From Rhinopithecus roxellana (Eukaryota; Chordata; Mammalia; Primates; Cercopithecidae), in NCBI RefSeq assembly GCF_007565055.1, contig NC_044554.1, positions 138,383,463-138,447,462 of the forward strand: DNA of 64,000 nt. The letters are read 5' to 3'. The notes beneath the pieces were generated by a model, which was not told where the DNA came from, ran no database searches, and was given only the letters and a program-made list of their open reading frames with translations. The stretch's first letter is position 1. The number at the start of each line of letters is the position of its first letter. The position numbers and the translations under genes are program-made. Below are positions 11,666 to 23,493 of the stretch, in pieces.

Positions 11666-11793
11666 CCAAAATGTACCTTGAGACAGACCCTTCTGGAAGA
11701 GACAAGAGGACACCAATTGTCATCATAAAACAGGGCCATGAGCCACCCACATTCACAGGCTGGTTCCTGGGCTGGGATTCCAGCAAGTGGTAA
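11666..11793 (+). CDS. SCIN: SCIN terminal coding exon with stop codon
   Basis: Acceptor TTTAG ends at 11665. The first two bases complete an alanine codon, then 41 codons run to the TAA stop at 11791-11793. The product contains KMYLETDPSGRDKRTP and ends GWFLGWDSSKW. This is the end of gelsolin repeat 6. The tail lacks the longer extension of some relatives and matches scinderin as I remember it. No frameshift or stop interrupts any of the five exons, so the gene looks functional. Confidence 0.96.
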
Positions 11794-11899
11794 ACTGGTG
11801 TTTGTAAAAAGCAAACAAACATTACAAGGCAGTTATCTCATTGCTCTTTTGGGAGAGGAACAGGAAAAGCTTTTTGTTTATTTGTCTTTAGAAAATTAA
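11794..11899 (+). other. SCIN: SCIN 3' UTR (start); true end not determined
   Basis: Sequence following the SCIN stop before the first Alu. No polyadenylation signal is seen here. Possible downstream signals are AATAAA at 12193-12198, inside an Alu tail, and ATTAAA at 12666-12671. I cannot tell which, if either, is used. Confidence 0.6.
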
Positions 11900-12210
11900 G
11901 GCCGGGTGCAGTGACTCACACCTGTAATCCCAGCACTTTCGGAGGCTGAGGCAGTCGAATCATTTGGGGTCAGGATTTCGAGACCAGCCTGGCCAACATG
12001 GCGAAACGCCGTGTCTACTAAAAATACAAAAAAAATTAGCTGGGCATGGTGGCGCATACCTGTAATCCCAGCTACTTAGAAGACTGAGACCAGAAAATTG
12101 CTTGAACTCAGGAGGCTGAGGTTGCGGTGAGCCGGGATCGTGCCACCACACTGCAGCCTGGGCAACAGAGACTCTGTATCAAAACATAAATGAATAAATA
12201 AAAAATAACC
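11900..12210 (+). repeat. Alu, + orientation
   Basis: A full dimeric Alu with a degenerate tail of the (AAAT)n kind. It probably lies within the SCIN 3' UTR or just beyond it. Confidence 0.92.
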
Positions 12211-13334
12211 TCAACCAAATGCCTATTTTTTAATGCTTAATTTTGGTTTGAAATTCTTCTTAAACTGGAGCTTTCTTACATTAATACATTCAAATAATCT
12301 GAAGGAAACTTTCATTATGGGCCAATATTAGCTCTTCTGGAAACTGATTTATATCTTTTTTATGACCTTTCAAAAGTAAAATACTATGCATAATCTAGAG
12401 AGATTTGTCAGATAGGAAATTTTATAATGCATTAGCCGTTAGTCAAACTTGTTTTTTAACATGCCAGAGAAAAAGTTGTAATGCCTTGGAAGTTTTTCTC
12501 TTTTCTATAGATTGTGTTCAAAAGATTTGTATACTTGCAATAAGGTTTATGTTAAAGTGGCTTTAACAATTTGTTGCTATTTTCCTTCTTTAGTCAATGG
12601 GACTTTGATGCCATTAACTCCTACGTGTTATTTTCTAAGAGAAATTTTATCTTTTTTTAAACCTTATTAAAAGCCTTTGAAAGCACAGCTCTTTCATGAC
12701 AAAATGAATTGCATTGTTATCCACTTAGATAGATAGATATTTGACAGTACATGTTTAATATCATAAAAGATACATACAGAAAAACTTCACTAATGCTGTC
12801 TTTAATTATTAAAATACATCTCTTTGAAAGTTTTGTGTTATGACATTTTATTCAAATTTGATGAGTTAATTGCACTATTAATTTTAAGGTCAAATACATC
12901 TATGCATAAGTAGATTTGAGTTTAATATTTTTTAATTCATCCTCATTAAGTGGTCAAAATTAAACAGCTGTTTATGGTCAGATCATTTTGAAAATTTTGA
13001 AATATGAGATTGCATGTGAAACGCAGGTCCCCAGAAAACAGGAGTTGGTACAGAATCTGGAGCCCCAGTAAAGTAGGAACTGAATTTGGTCATTGGATAG
13101 AGGACTGGGTAGTTGAGGAGGGGGGAAGCTGTATTTCCATGGGAAGAAGAAACGAAGCAGGGAAGTGATCTGAGAGTTTTTACCTTTTCTCTGGAAGGGC
13201 ATATGTGTTTCAAATTGAGGCCTGGTATGGAGAAGTGGGCCCAGTTTTATTATGGCCTAATGGTGAATTCTCCCGTGAGATCCTGGAGCTTGCATAGGAG
13301 GTAAGGAAGCAGAGAGAAGCCGTACTTCAAGGCA
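12211..13334. other. Unique sequence downstream of SCIN
   Basis: AT-rich with no recognised element beyond a very short GATA run near 12728. It may include the distal SCIN 3' UTR. Overlapping open frames at about 12978-13304 match no family I know. Confidence 0.4.
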
Positions 13335-13985
13335 CTGTTCATTCAAAATGTCTATTCAGTATCAGGCACTATTTCAGGCACTTTGGACTCAACATGAATG
13401 AAACAGACAAAATCTAAACTTTTGTGGAGTTTATATTCTAGGGAAGAAAAAAAAAAAAAAGCAAAAACAAATCAACACATAGAGATATTATAAAATACAT
13501 TAGAAGATATGCCCTGTGGAGAAGAAAATATAGGAAAGGAGCTAGGCGATACTAACAGGATGGTCAAGGGAGGCGTGGTTAAGTAGGCGATATCTAAACA
13601 GAAAATCGAGGCCAGGCACAGTGGCTCACGCCTCTAATCCCAGCACTTTGGGAGCCTGAGGCAGGTGGATCACTTGAGGTCAGGAGTTCAAGACCAGCCT
13701 GGACAACGTGGTGAACCCCGTCTCTACTAAAAATATAAAAATTAGCCAGGTGTAGTGGCATGCTCCTGTAATCCCAGCTACTCAGGAACCTGAAGCAGGA
13801 GAATTGCTTGTACCTGGGAGGCAGAGGTTGCAGTGAGCTGAGATCACGCCATTGTACTCTAGCTTGGGCAATAAGAGTGAAACTCTGTGTGGAAAAAAAA
13901 AAAAAAAAGAATCAATAGCGAGTGGGGAGTGAACCTCAGGGTTACAACCAGGCCGAAGGAGTACCAACAGCAAAGGCCTTAAAAG
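13335..13985 (-). repeat. L2 3' region, minus orientation, split by an Alu
   Basis: The left part (13335-13607) resembles the complement of the L2 3' end, with a TCAGGCACTATTTCAGGCAC-like block. The short right part after the Alu contains the complement of the L2 'AGGCCTTTGC'-like block (13970-13985). An Alu interrupts it at 13610-13908. Confidence 0.6.
13610..13908 (+). repeat. Alu, + orientation, inside an L2
   Basis: A complete Alu with an A-tail of about 16 bases ending near 13908. Confidence 0.92.
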
Positions 13986-14169
13986 GAAAGCATGCCTAGT
14001 AGAATGGACTGAAGTCTAAAGAAACAGGGAGATTCCACAGGGTTCTCTTCTACTGTCACCACTGGACCAGAAAAAAAATCATTGCAGCCTGAGCTGTGAG
14101 AATACTGCTTTTCCACATCCCAAACCCAGGGAATCAGAGACAATGATGGTAACAAGACAGCAGCATCAG

Positions 14170-14495
14170 GCTGGGCGGTGGCTCACACCTGTAATCCCAG
14201 CAGTTTGGGAGGCCGAGGTGGGTGGATCACGAGGTCAGGAGATCGAGACCATCCTGGCTAACACAGGAGATCGAGACCATCCTGGCTAGAGACAGGTGAA
14301 ACCCTGTCTCTACTAAAAATACAAAAAATTAGCCGGGTGTGGTAGTGGGTGCCTGTAGTCCTAGCTACTCAGGAGGCTGAGGCAAGAGAATGGCATGAAC
14401 CCAGGAGGCAGAGCTTGCAGTGAGCCGAGATCACGCCACTGCACTCCAGCCTGGGCAACAGAGCGAAACTCTGTCTCAAAAAAATAAAAAATAAA
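14170..14495 (+). repeat. AluY-like insertion with internal tandem duplication
   Basis: The left monomer carries GATCACGAGGTCAGGAGATC, typical of the AluY group. A perfect 16-base target-site duplication, AAGACAGCAGCATCAG, lies at 14154-14169 and 14496-14511. A segment of about 25 bases around GGAGATCGAGACCATCCTGG is repeated in tandem at about 14238-14290. Confidence 0.96.
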
Positions 14496-14511
14496 AAGAC
14501 AGCAGCATCAG

Positions 14512-15107
14512 TAGCACAAGCACTGTGGGGAGGAAGTACCTATGCCCATTGCCCAGCCTGACAAGTAGAGGTGAACACAAATTGTCAGCAACTACAGCTG
14601 CTATTGCAAGAATACTTATGAGCCCTATGGAGTTGGCATTTTAATTTCACAGCTAAAGCTGATGCGGCTTGAAGAAACATCTGCAACACAAGTAAAATCC
14701 AGATAAAACAAAAACAAAACCTACTTCTAAAAAGGTGAACATTTGCAGGATTAAAGAAAATTATTCTAGAGAGTGTTCCATTGTTCAATGATACTGTGCA
14801 GTCTTAAAACTCAAATTACGTGTAATTCCTTATAGAAATGAGTCCTTTGGAATTGAAATGCAGTTTCATATAGCCTAATTAATAAATGAAAAAGTTATAT
14901 AATTACTTATTTTTCTTTGGTGAAGCTAATATTAATTTTTAATATGAAATATTAGATTTCTTTCTTCTCTGCTTTTACTCATGGATTTTGGGGATCAGAA
15001 ACCAAAACAAATGTATTTATCCTCAGCTACCAGTGCTTTATAGAACCTTTCTTGCCCCAAACAATATAGCACACTCCTAGTTGTGTCAAATTTGTGACTA
15101 ATAAACA
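14512..15107. other. Unique AT-rich intergenic sequence
   Basis: No recognised repeat, exon or RNA gene. Confidence 0.45.
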
Positions 15108-15109
15108 CT

Positions 15110-15148
15110 ATATATATATATATATATATATATGGATATATATATATA
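15110..15148. repeat. (TA)n microsatellite
   Basis: An alternating TA run interrupted once by GG near 15134. Confidence 0.95.
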
Positions 15149-15207
15149 AATGAATCCAGAAAAATCAAGTACTAATTAGAAATAATTAATCTAGTAAGAA
15201 ATAATAA

Positions 15208-15372
15208 ACTGGACACAGTGGTATGTGCCTGTAGTCCCTGTCACTTGGGAGACTGAGGCGAGAGGAAGTTTAAGGCTGTAGTGAGCTATGATAGCAACTG
15301 TGAATAGCCACAGTACTGCAGCCTGGGCAACACAGTGAGATTCCACCCCTACAAAAACAAAAATAAAAACAA
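15208..15372 (+). repeat. Old Alu-monomer-like element
   Basis: Contains the GGGAGACTGAGGCGAGAGGA and GCTGTAGTGAGCTATGAT blocks typical of old Alu/FLAM or AluJ half elements. An A-rich tail ends near 15372. Confidence 0.7.
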
Positions 15373-15940
15373 TTTTTAAAAGAGTAGTACATCTCAAGAA
15401 TTAAAGAATCAAATTATGGCATTACTTTGAGCAAAAAACCAGGAAACATAGTTCCCAGGTAAAATAAACAATTGTTTTATGGCCTTAGCTATCATTTGTT
15501 TGCTTTGTTTTGCAAGATAATCAGTAAACTGACTTCAAAACAATTTCTGGATTGTATAGGTTATTCAGAGGGATATAATTCTAATAAAAATGAAGAAAAG
15601 AATAATAATATTCACTATATATACAAGATGGGTGTGTTGTAAGTTTTTAATGTATTTTCAAAAATTGTTTGCCTTGCTCTGTCATCTTATTTTCTCTTCA
15701 CTATGTTGACTCCCCTTTTAATTTTAAAGACTTATGTTAGATTTTTTAAAGTATGATATGTATTATGCATATTCTCTAAAAAAATTTTTTTAATTAAATA
15801 CCAACTGAGCTTATTGTGCTACCTAAAATATTCATGATAGGAAAAACAAAAGTTGGATCCACACCTTACTATATGTGCCTGGATAAATTCCGTGTAGTTC
15901 ACAAATTTTAATGTGAAAATGAAACATGAAAATAATGGAA
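15373..15940. other. AT-rich intergenic sequence
   Basis: Nothing recognised apart from short A and T runs. Confidence 0.4.
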
Positions 15941-16729
15941 GAATACACGGAATTACATTGGAAGAGGGAAATCATCTCATAGTAGCTTACAGAATAAGAA
16001 GAAAATCAGCAAGAATCTAAAAGACTTGAACAATACTTTCAACCAACTTAACCAATTTGATATTACTGAACACCACCAATAATACCAGCATGTATATTTG
16101 TTTTTTAAGGGAACTTGAAATATTTACCAAGATAGAAAATATTCTAGGCCATAAAACAAAGGCCAACAAATTAAAAAGATGAAATCATACAAATTGTGCC
16201 TCTAATCACAATGGAACTAATTGAGAAATCCAAAACAGATATCTGGCAAGTCCCCAAATTTGGGTAAAAGAAGAAATCACAAGAGAAATTAGAAAATTTT
16301 TTAAAGGAAATTTATAGCACTAAATGCTTACATTAAATAAATAAAAAGTCCTCAAATCAATAATCTAAGTTCTTACCTTATGAAATTGAAAGATGACAAA
16401 TTATACCCAAAATAAGCAGAGAAAAGGGAATGATAAAGAATAGATTTTTAAAAAACTAGAAAAAATAAAGTCAAAATTTGGTTCTTCTGAATCATAAAAT
16501 GATAAAATTCTAGCCAGACTAATAAGATAAAAGGGGGGAAACATAAATTACTAATATAAAGATTAAGAAGGATACCACCACTGATCCTATGGACGTTAAA
16601 ATATGTAAGAGAAATAATTTATGCCAATAAACTTGACATTGATAAAATGGATTCATTGGGAGGCAGAAACTACTAAAGCTAACTCAAGAAGACATGGACA
16701 GATAATCTAAGTAGGAATATGCACATGCA

Positions 16730-16762
16730 CGTGCACGCACGCACACATACACACACACACAT
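16730..16762. repeat. (CA)n-like microsatellite
   Basis: A short imperfect CA/CG/TA dinucleotide run just before the Alu. Confidence 0.85.
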
Positions 16763-16774
16763 TAAAGAAATTAA

Positions 16775-17032
16775 ATTAATCCTAACAGTTTGTGAGGGCA
16801 AGCCAGGTGGATCACTTGAGCCCAGGAATTTGAAATCAGCCTAGGCAACATGCAAAACCTCATCTCAACCAAAAATACAAAAATTAGCTGGGCATGGTGG
16901 TGAGTGCCTGTGGTTCCAGCTACATGGGAGGCTGAGGTGGGAGGATCACTTGAGCCCAGGAGGTGGAGGTTGTAGTGAGCCAAGATTGCACCACTGCACT
17001 CCAGCCTGGGCAAAAGAAAGAAAGGAAATAAA
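16775..17032 (+). repeat. Old Alu (J-type), + orientation, 5' truncated
   Basis: The usual head is missing. The body from GGTGGATCACTTGAGCCCAG to the terminal CCAGCCTGGGC block is clear. It is old by divergence. Confidence 0.85.
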
Positions 17033-17059
17033 AAAGAAATTGTAGTCAAACTTTTTTAT

Positions 17060-17386
17060 TTTTATTTTTATTTTTTTTTGAGACTCCAGGATTTTCCTCT
17101 GCTGCCCAGACTGGAGTGCAGTGTTGCAACCACATGCACTGCAGCCTGGACCCCATGGACTCAAGTAATCCTGCCACTTCAGGGATTGGGGAGTAATCAG
17201 CTTTCCAAGTAGCTGGGACTCACAGGGACATGCCACCACACCTGGCTAATTTGTTTTTAGGTTTTGCAGAGATGGGGCCTTGCTATGTTGCCCATCCTGT
17301 TCTGGAACTCCTGGGCTCAAGTGATCCACCCTCTTTGGCCTCCCAAAATGCTGAGATTAAAAGTGTGAACCACAGTGCCCAGTCTA
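17060..17386 (-). repeat. Old Alu (J-type), minus orientation
   Basis: T-rich start followed by a complementary Alu. It forms a close inverted pair with the Alu ending near 17032. Confidence 0.85.
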
Positions 17387-17889
17387 AACATCTCCTCACA
17401 GAGAAAAAGCCAGGCCTGTTTGCGCTTCACTGGTGACTTCTGTTAAACATTTAAGAAAGTTTACCACAGATTGGGAGGAAAGTAATAAAGTAATAAAACC
17501 AGTATTCCTCATAACATAGATGTAAAAATATTAAAAGTTTATCAAATTGAATCCAGCAATATATAACTTGGTTTTATCCCAGGAATTCATTTTAACATTT
17601 AAAAATTAATCAATAACTTTCCATATTAACAGACTAAAAACGATTTGAACACCTGAATAGATACAGAAAAGCAGTTGATAAAATTCTGCAACCATTCATA
17701 GTAAAAATTCTCAGCAAAGTAGGAATACAATGGAAGGTCTTCCATCTTAAAAAGAGTATCCACAAAAAATGTACAGCTGACAGCATACTTCAGAATGAAA
17801 AATTAAATATTTTGCACTAAGATCTGGAACAAGAGTTGGATGTTTGTTCTCACCTATTCTGTACTTTGCAGGAGGTCCTAACGTATCTA

Positions 17890-18012
17890 ACAAGGCAGTT
17901 TCTCAACTTTGGCACTAAAGACACATAAATAATTCTTTATTTTAGGGAGGCTGCCTGTTCATTATAGAATGTTTAGTAACATTGCTGGCCTCTGCTTGCC
18001 AGATACCAGTGG
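17890..18012 (-). mobile_element. MER20-like hAT-type DNA transposon fragment
   Basis: The sequence TTTCTCAACTTTGGCACTA, then ATAATTCTTTATTTTAGGG, then GAATGTTTAGTAACATTGC, matches the order of blocks in the MER20 consensus as I recall it. It is truncated at about 18012. Confidence 0.65.
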
Positions 18013-18390
18013 CATCCTCCTCTCCCAAGACCTTCCCTCTTGGTTTGTGTCCACTTCCTCCATCTTTAAAGCCAGCAAAATAGCATCTTCAAAATCTGTG
18101 TCTTCCTGTCGGGCCTCTGTTTCTGTTAGTTATATCACCTTCTCTGTCTCTGATTCTCCTGCCTCCCTCCTTCACTTATAAGAACCTTTTGCTTACGTTG
18201 TCCAATGGTCCAATGGATTATTGAGCCATCAGATAATGCAGAATAATCTCCTCCATCTCAAGATCCTTAATCTAATCACATCTGCAAAGTCCTTTTTTTG
18301 GTATGTAAACTAACATTCACAGGTCCTAGACATCTTTGTCACAGTATGTAGACATATTTGGTAGTGCGCTATTCTGCCTGGGTAAAAAGG
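18013..18390 (-). repeat. Old LTR-like medium reiterated repeat, probably minus
   Basis: Blocks such as CCAGCAAAATAGCATCTTCA and TAATCACATCTGCAAAGTCC recur in a common family of old mammalian LTR-like repeats. The exact family is uncertain. Confidence 0.45.
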
Positions 18391-18503
18391 TGTACAGTGA
18401 AGCTAGTATTCTAGTCAGTTGGTATATTGGGTAAAAGCCGATATCTTGAAAAGCTGGTCAATATTCCCACTCTCTTCCATTAACTCTACCATCAGGCTAG
18501 ACC

Positions 18504-18543
<40 letters not shown>

Positions 18544-18559
18544 CCTACCTACCTACCTA
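18504..18559. repeat. (TCTA)n / (CTAC)n tetranucleotide microsatellite
   Basis: About nine TCTA-type units are followed by about four CTAC units, immediately before an inverted Alu. It is likely polymorphic in length. Confidence 0.95.
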
Positions 18560-18858
18560 TTGAGACAGGATCTCACTCGGCTGCCCATGCCAAAGTGCAA
18601 TGGTGTGCTCATGGCTCACTGCAGCCTTGACCTCCCCAGGCTCAGGTGATTCTACCACCTTAGGTTCCTAAGTAGCTGGGACCACAGGCGTGCACAACCA
18701 CTACTTGTTAATTTTTGTATTTTTTTTTTTTTTTTTTTGTAGAGACAGGGTTTCATCATGTTGTCCAGGCTGGTCTTAAACTACTGGCCTCAAGTAATCC
18801 TCCTGCCTTGGCCTCCCAAAGTGCTAAGATTACAGGCATGAACCATTGCGCTGGCCTC
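18560..18858 (-). repeat. Alu, minus orientation, with internal T-run
   Basis: A complementary Alu of older type with a T-run at about 18720-18738 in its middle. Its A-tail side abuts the TCTA microsatellite. Confidence 0.9.
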
Positions 18859-18882
18859 CTCATTTCTAAAATAGAAAATAAT

Positions 18883-19195
18883 TGGGCCAGGCATGGTGGC
18901 TTGTGCCTATAGTCCTAGCATTTTGGGAGGCTGAGGCAGGAAGATCACTTGAGCTCAGGAGTTTGAGACTAGCCTGGGCAACATGGTGAAGCCTCAACTC
19001 TACAAAAAATACAAAATTTAGCCAGGTGTGGTGGTGTATACCTGTGGTCCCAGCTACTTGGGAGGCTGAGGGGACAGGATCCCTTGAGTCTGGAAGTGAA
19101 GGTTGCAGTGAGCCACGATCATGCTGCTGTACTCCAGCCTGGGCAATAGTCAGAGCCTGTCTCAAAAAAATAAATAAATAAATAAAATAAAAAAT
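18883..19195 (+). repeat. Alu, + orientation
   Basis: A full older Alu with an (AAAT)n tail. It lies about 25 bases after an Alu of opposite orientation. Confidence 0.92.
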
Positions 19196-21655
19196 AGCAA
19201 CTTTGGGAAAAATATAGTCAATATTTCATCTCTTTCATAATCCTTGAAAAATTTCTGTTCTTGTTTCAATCTAACAATCTTTCATACTTGGGCAGAAAAA
19301 AAAAACTCATATACTGGGTTCATATAAGGCTATTGCTGTCTACACAATTACAGTAACACTACCTGAAATACAAAAGTGTATGTGGGACAATTACAGAAAC
19401 AAGAGAGTGCATAGGATATTTCAGCTGAGTTAAACCAAAAACAAAATATTTTAAACTAAGGATCTAATGTCATAAGATTACTTTGAGCTTTGGATTTTGA
19501 GAGTGATATTTTTCTATTCTCAGTTACAGGATATCTGTAGATGTTATGTATTTTACAATCCAGGAAGGACATCGCTGGAAAGATAACATTCTCAGCAGGT
19601 CAACAGTCAGGGTTAGCCAACAGGCTTCTAGTGGTACATAGTATTTCACCCAGGTTTGATAAAGAGAAATCATTATTTTGAGATTTCAACTTCTGAATAC
19701 AAATGTGCTTCAGAAAAGGTCATGTTTTATAAGGTCAAGTATTATTTTACGTGAACTTTTACGGAGGGCACCAGAGCGAACATTTATTTTACAGTCCTTG
19801 AATCAGCTACTTATTTCTGTCTGCATTCTATTCTTTCCTTTGTAATGTCTCAGGCCCCATGAGGTCATCAGTAACTCAGAACAAAAAGCTTATATAATGC
19901 CTAACTGGCCTCTCTAAAATCCATACATGGATGATTTCTATGATGACACTACTAAAGAGAATAGGTCACCATCAAACATAGCTATAAATATTTATCAAGG
20001 AATTTCATAAATTATATGAGAGCAAATCACCTCATATTTCAACACCAAAACTGCCACAAGCCCAGAAGAATGTGTAGGCAGAAATGGTCACCGAATAGTG
20101 ATTCCCCAAATTTTAATGAAAAAAAGTTAATAAGAAAAAAACCTGAAAATTATGTCCTATTTCCTAATAAGGATTGCAAGTATTCTATAGCTTGCAAAAA
20201 TATGTTACACTCCTAAAATTTTGAGCTTTATGTGTTTTTAAAAAATGTATTTTATACTCATTGGATTTTAAGGTAACAAGTGAGACCAAAAATAAAGGGC
20301 ATAATTTCATTCAATTATCCAGGCATGGCTTTTCTGCCCGCAGGAAAGTAAACTTTCAAGTAAATCTTGGTGGAACCAGATTCTTTCCTGGGTATTCCCA
20401 AGATGACACCTAATAGCCAAATATATCTGACAGATAACTGATACTGTTGGAGTTCCATTGCTTTGTCTGAAAGCAGTATGGTTGATTCCAAAAGCGATGC
20501 AATACTAGAGAACACTGCATGGTGTCTTGATAGGTCCTTTAATTAAAAGACCTTCAGAATAATCTTGGCTCCATTGTTATTACAGGGCCAGATATACTAG
20601 GTGAACCACTTCATTGCTTTTTGATCTTAGTTTCTCTAATGGTTAAGCATGTATTTTCCTGACTACTCACCTCACAGTCTTTCACGGGGGAGTATGAATG
20701 CTGGGAAAGAAACCACAACAGCTGCTGGAAGTCAGGAGGAAGTAGTTGAGCTGCTACCCCCGGCTAAGCCAGCTGAAAAGAGAAGGAAGATATGAACAAG
20801 AGCATGGCACAGTCTCAGAATATACATAATATGAAGACAGAGAAACTTTCTGAACAAAACCAAATTAAACCAACATGTCAAAAAGTGGATATGATGAGGA
20901 AAGGAGTTATAAGCATAAATGTTCAGCTACTCATGGAAACGTTCTGGAAAACAAAAGGGGGTGAGGAGGTAGTGGGAAAAAAACTCAATGATTGCCCAAA
21001 ATAAATAATAAATAAAACAAGAATGCTGATGAGGGTAGGGTGATGGTGAAAAATATTGAATGCCAGAAACTATTGCTAGTTTGTAGTACTTTGTGCTTGA
21101 TGAGGTTTATTATATATGCAGAGGTGAGAAGTGAAAAATAGGATGAAAAACACCTGTGTAGAAGTTAGGGGAAACTCCTTCAAAACATAAAGACAAATTT
21201 ATCTCTTACAATAATATTATAAGCTGCTTTACATATTTACTATTCCCACCTTTTGCATTTACTATAAATCAACTATAGTAAAGAAGACTTCTACCATCAA
21301 ACACATCAATAAGAAATTTAGATTTTATCGAACATTCCAGTAAGTAAAAGGTAGAAGTTTACAGAGATACTTTCCCTTAAAAAAAAAAAAAAAAGTGTGA
21401 CTTGAATGACAAAAAAATAAAAGAGCTGAATGTATTGCAAATAAAAATTATTTTAATTGATTGGCGAATTGGTGCTGATAAACAGTCTGAATATTTAAAA
21501 GTATGAAATGTAGATAAAAAATGTATAATTTTTATGTAACCTAGGAGCTAAAACTGTTGTTTCTAAATATGCATGCCATTCTTCCCAACAGATGTGAAAA
21601 ATCTGCTAAATGATCTCCATTATCCATTCTTCTCTTTTCTCTTTTAGTAATAGAA
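19196..21655. other. Unique intergenic sequence
   Basis: About 2.4 kb without a recognised repeat or gene. The small open frames (for example 20016-20216 and 20792-21004) have no family resemblance. An A-run lies near 21380. Confidence 0.4.
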
Positions 21656-22105
21656 ATCCTGCCTGCATATCCTAATAGGTCACATTCCCTGGCAGTTAAA
21701 ATGTGGTCATCTGACTAAATTCAGGCCAATGACACACAAGCAGAAGTTCTATGAGTTATGAGGGCAGATTTCTTGTCACCTTCTTAAAAAGGAAGCTCTT
21801 TGTCCTCCACTTCTCTATTCCTTTCCCACTGGCTGAGAAATGATGAGAGTTGGAATAGCCACTTTGAGGCCAGTGATGGAAACCACACATTGCAGATGGC
21901 AAAGCTTCCCTGTTATGACTTGATGTGCTCATTTTAAGACTGATAGGCAAGGGCACACTTATTCCATTTTATTGAATAAAGAGTTGCATGGCAAAGAAAA
22001 ATAAATTTGTAAAGACTGATAAAAAGAATATTCTAACTTGTTTCAGCCAGTGCATTTCAGAATCTCATTGTTAAGCTGTTTAGACTGTACCCTAATTAAT
22101 ATAAA
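21656..22105 (+). mobile_element. Probable MLT1-type MaLR LTR, + orientation
   Basis: The part at about 21700-21760 has the ATCTGACTAAATTCAGGCCA block. The end at about 22060-22105 resembles the 3' end of this LTR group, with TGTACCCTAATTAATA. The sequence that follows resembles the start of the matching internal region, supporting the call. Confidence 0.5.
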
Positions 22106-23199
22106 AACTAGTATCAGAAGTGGGATGTTCCTTAAAAATGTCCTAGTTCTGCCTTACTTGTAGACTTGCTGAGAGTGAATAAGTAGATTTTGTGAGCTGG
22201 GAGGCCAGTCATCCCTTATATGATAAAACTTTAAGTAAAAATTTTAACAGTAGTTATAAAGCCTCTATTTCCTAGAAGACAGATTTGGAAAATTCAGGAT
22301 ATTAATGTATATTGGTTGTTCCTTGCTGCTCTTAGCAATGTGCTATAAGACAGAGAGTAAGGCTGGCAAAAATTAATCAATTTAATGCAGAGATGAAAGG
22401 GGATATAATCCTGCTCCATTATCAGCAGATGGCAAGCAATCTAAATTGACTGAAGGATTAGTAACTGGGAGAACTCAACTGTTTCTATGAAGAAAATAAC
22501 AGTAGTTATGTTGTTATTCAGGACCTTGCTCAAGAGCCTTCCCTTAAGTGTTTGCAACCAAAAATAGAGACCAATGCAGACACAAAATCAGATTAAGGAT
22601 GTTGTTTCCCCACCAAAGTAGCTGCTATTAATTCGTGGCAGAGAGTGACAGTAGCATTATTATATTCAGATAAAGCCTTTGTGGTTTCTTTCATATACAA
22701 CTGCCTGGAACCAAATAGATCAGGAGTCAACTATGGTTTTGAGCATACCGTATTCCAAAAAACTTGCAAACCTAGTTCATAATGACATGTGAATGTGTAA
22801 TCATATAGCATCGCCTAAGACTTTAACCTGAATCAGCAGAGTTAAGAAACTTATGCTGTCTTCAGCTCAAAACCTAGAATTGCTTGGCCATTATCACATC
22901 TAAAGTGGAAAAGAAACTATGCCTTAGCATTCACTGTAGATGTCCCCCAAAGGATTGTGGACAGGGAGCAATTTCCCTAAGGGCAAAGCCAGGAGATCAA
23001 AAAGACAATGGACAGGGGAGTATCCCAGGGAGCAGAGCCAAGTTCAAGTAAGTTAATGATACCAAGTTACTTACTGGCAAGTAGCCGCTAGAGAATCTTA
23101 GCAATTTTTGTCCTGCAAGATTTCAGTAAAGCTACAGACAAGTGGGTTTTTATGTTTCCCATTCTTCCCTTTTCCAAGTAATAGTTTTTATCGCAGTTA

Positions 23200-23250
23200 C
23201 CCTGATTCTATTCCATTCCATTCTATTATATTCTTTCATTCTATTTTTTT
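23200..23250. repeat. Imperfect (ATTCC)n/(ATTCT)n run
   Basis: Several imperfect 5-base units on the + strand, degenerate and probably derived from the surrounding old element. Confidence 0.6.
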
Positions 23251-23451
23251 CCAATATACCATTGTATATCAGTATATACTGATACACTGAGTGGCAGTTA
23301 CATTATCTACTAGTCTATATAGGTCATTGAAAAAGAAGAAGCTACATTAGGACTCATGGAAAGAACTTTGCCTCATGTAGAGATTCTAGATTCTTAGCCA
23401 AAAGCTCAGAATTGTTGGGTCCTAAAGGATGAACAATGTAGAGTCCAACAG

Positions 23452-23493
23452 TTCATCCCACGTGAATTTTTTTCATCCTTCATGTGGGATGAA
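23452..23493. repeat. Short hairpin-forming inverted repeat
   Basis: TTCATCCCACGTGAA at 23452-23466 pairs with TTCATGTGGGATGAA at 23479-23493, with one mismatch that would be a G-U pair in RNA. The loop is 12 bases. Confidence 0.9.

Larger units (their letters stand above)
15941..17880 (+). mobile_element. Ancient L1 (L1M-type) ORF2 remnant split by two Alus
   Basis: The + strand resembles L1 ORF2, including a segment like 'AATTTATAGCACTAAATGC' near 16305-16325 and a reverse-transcriptase-region segment near 17640-17800. Many stops and frameshifts are present. The two halves are separated by the inverted Alu pair at 16775-17385. Confidence 0.7.

Noticed and set aside
18504..18559. CRISPR-like array
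   Set aside because: Units are simple tetranucleotides without spacers, in a primate genome. It is a microsatellite.
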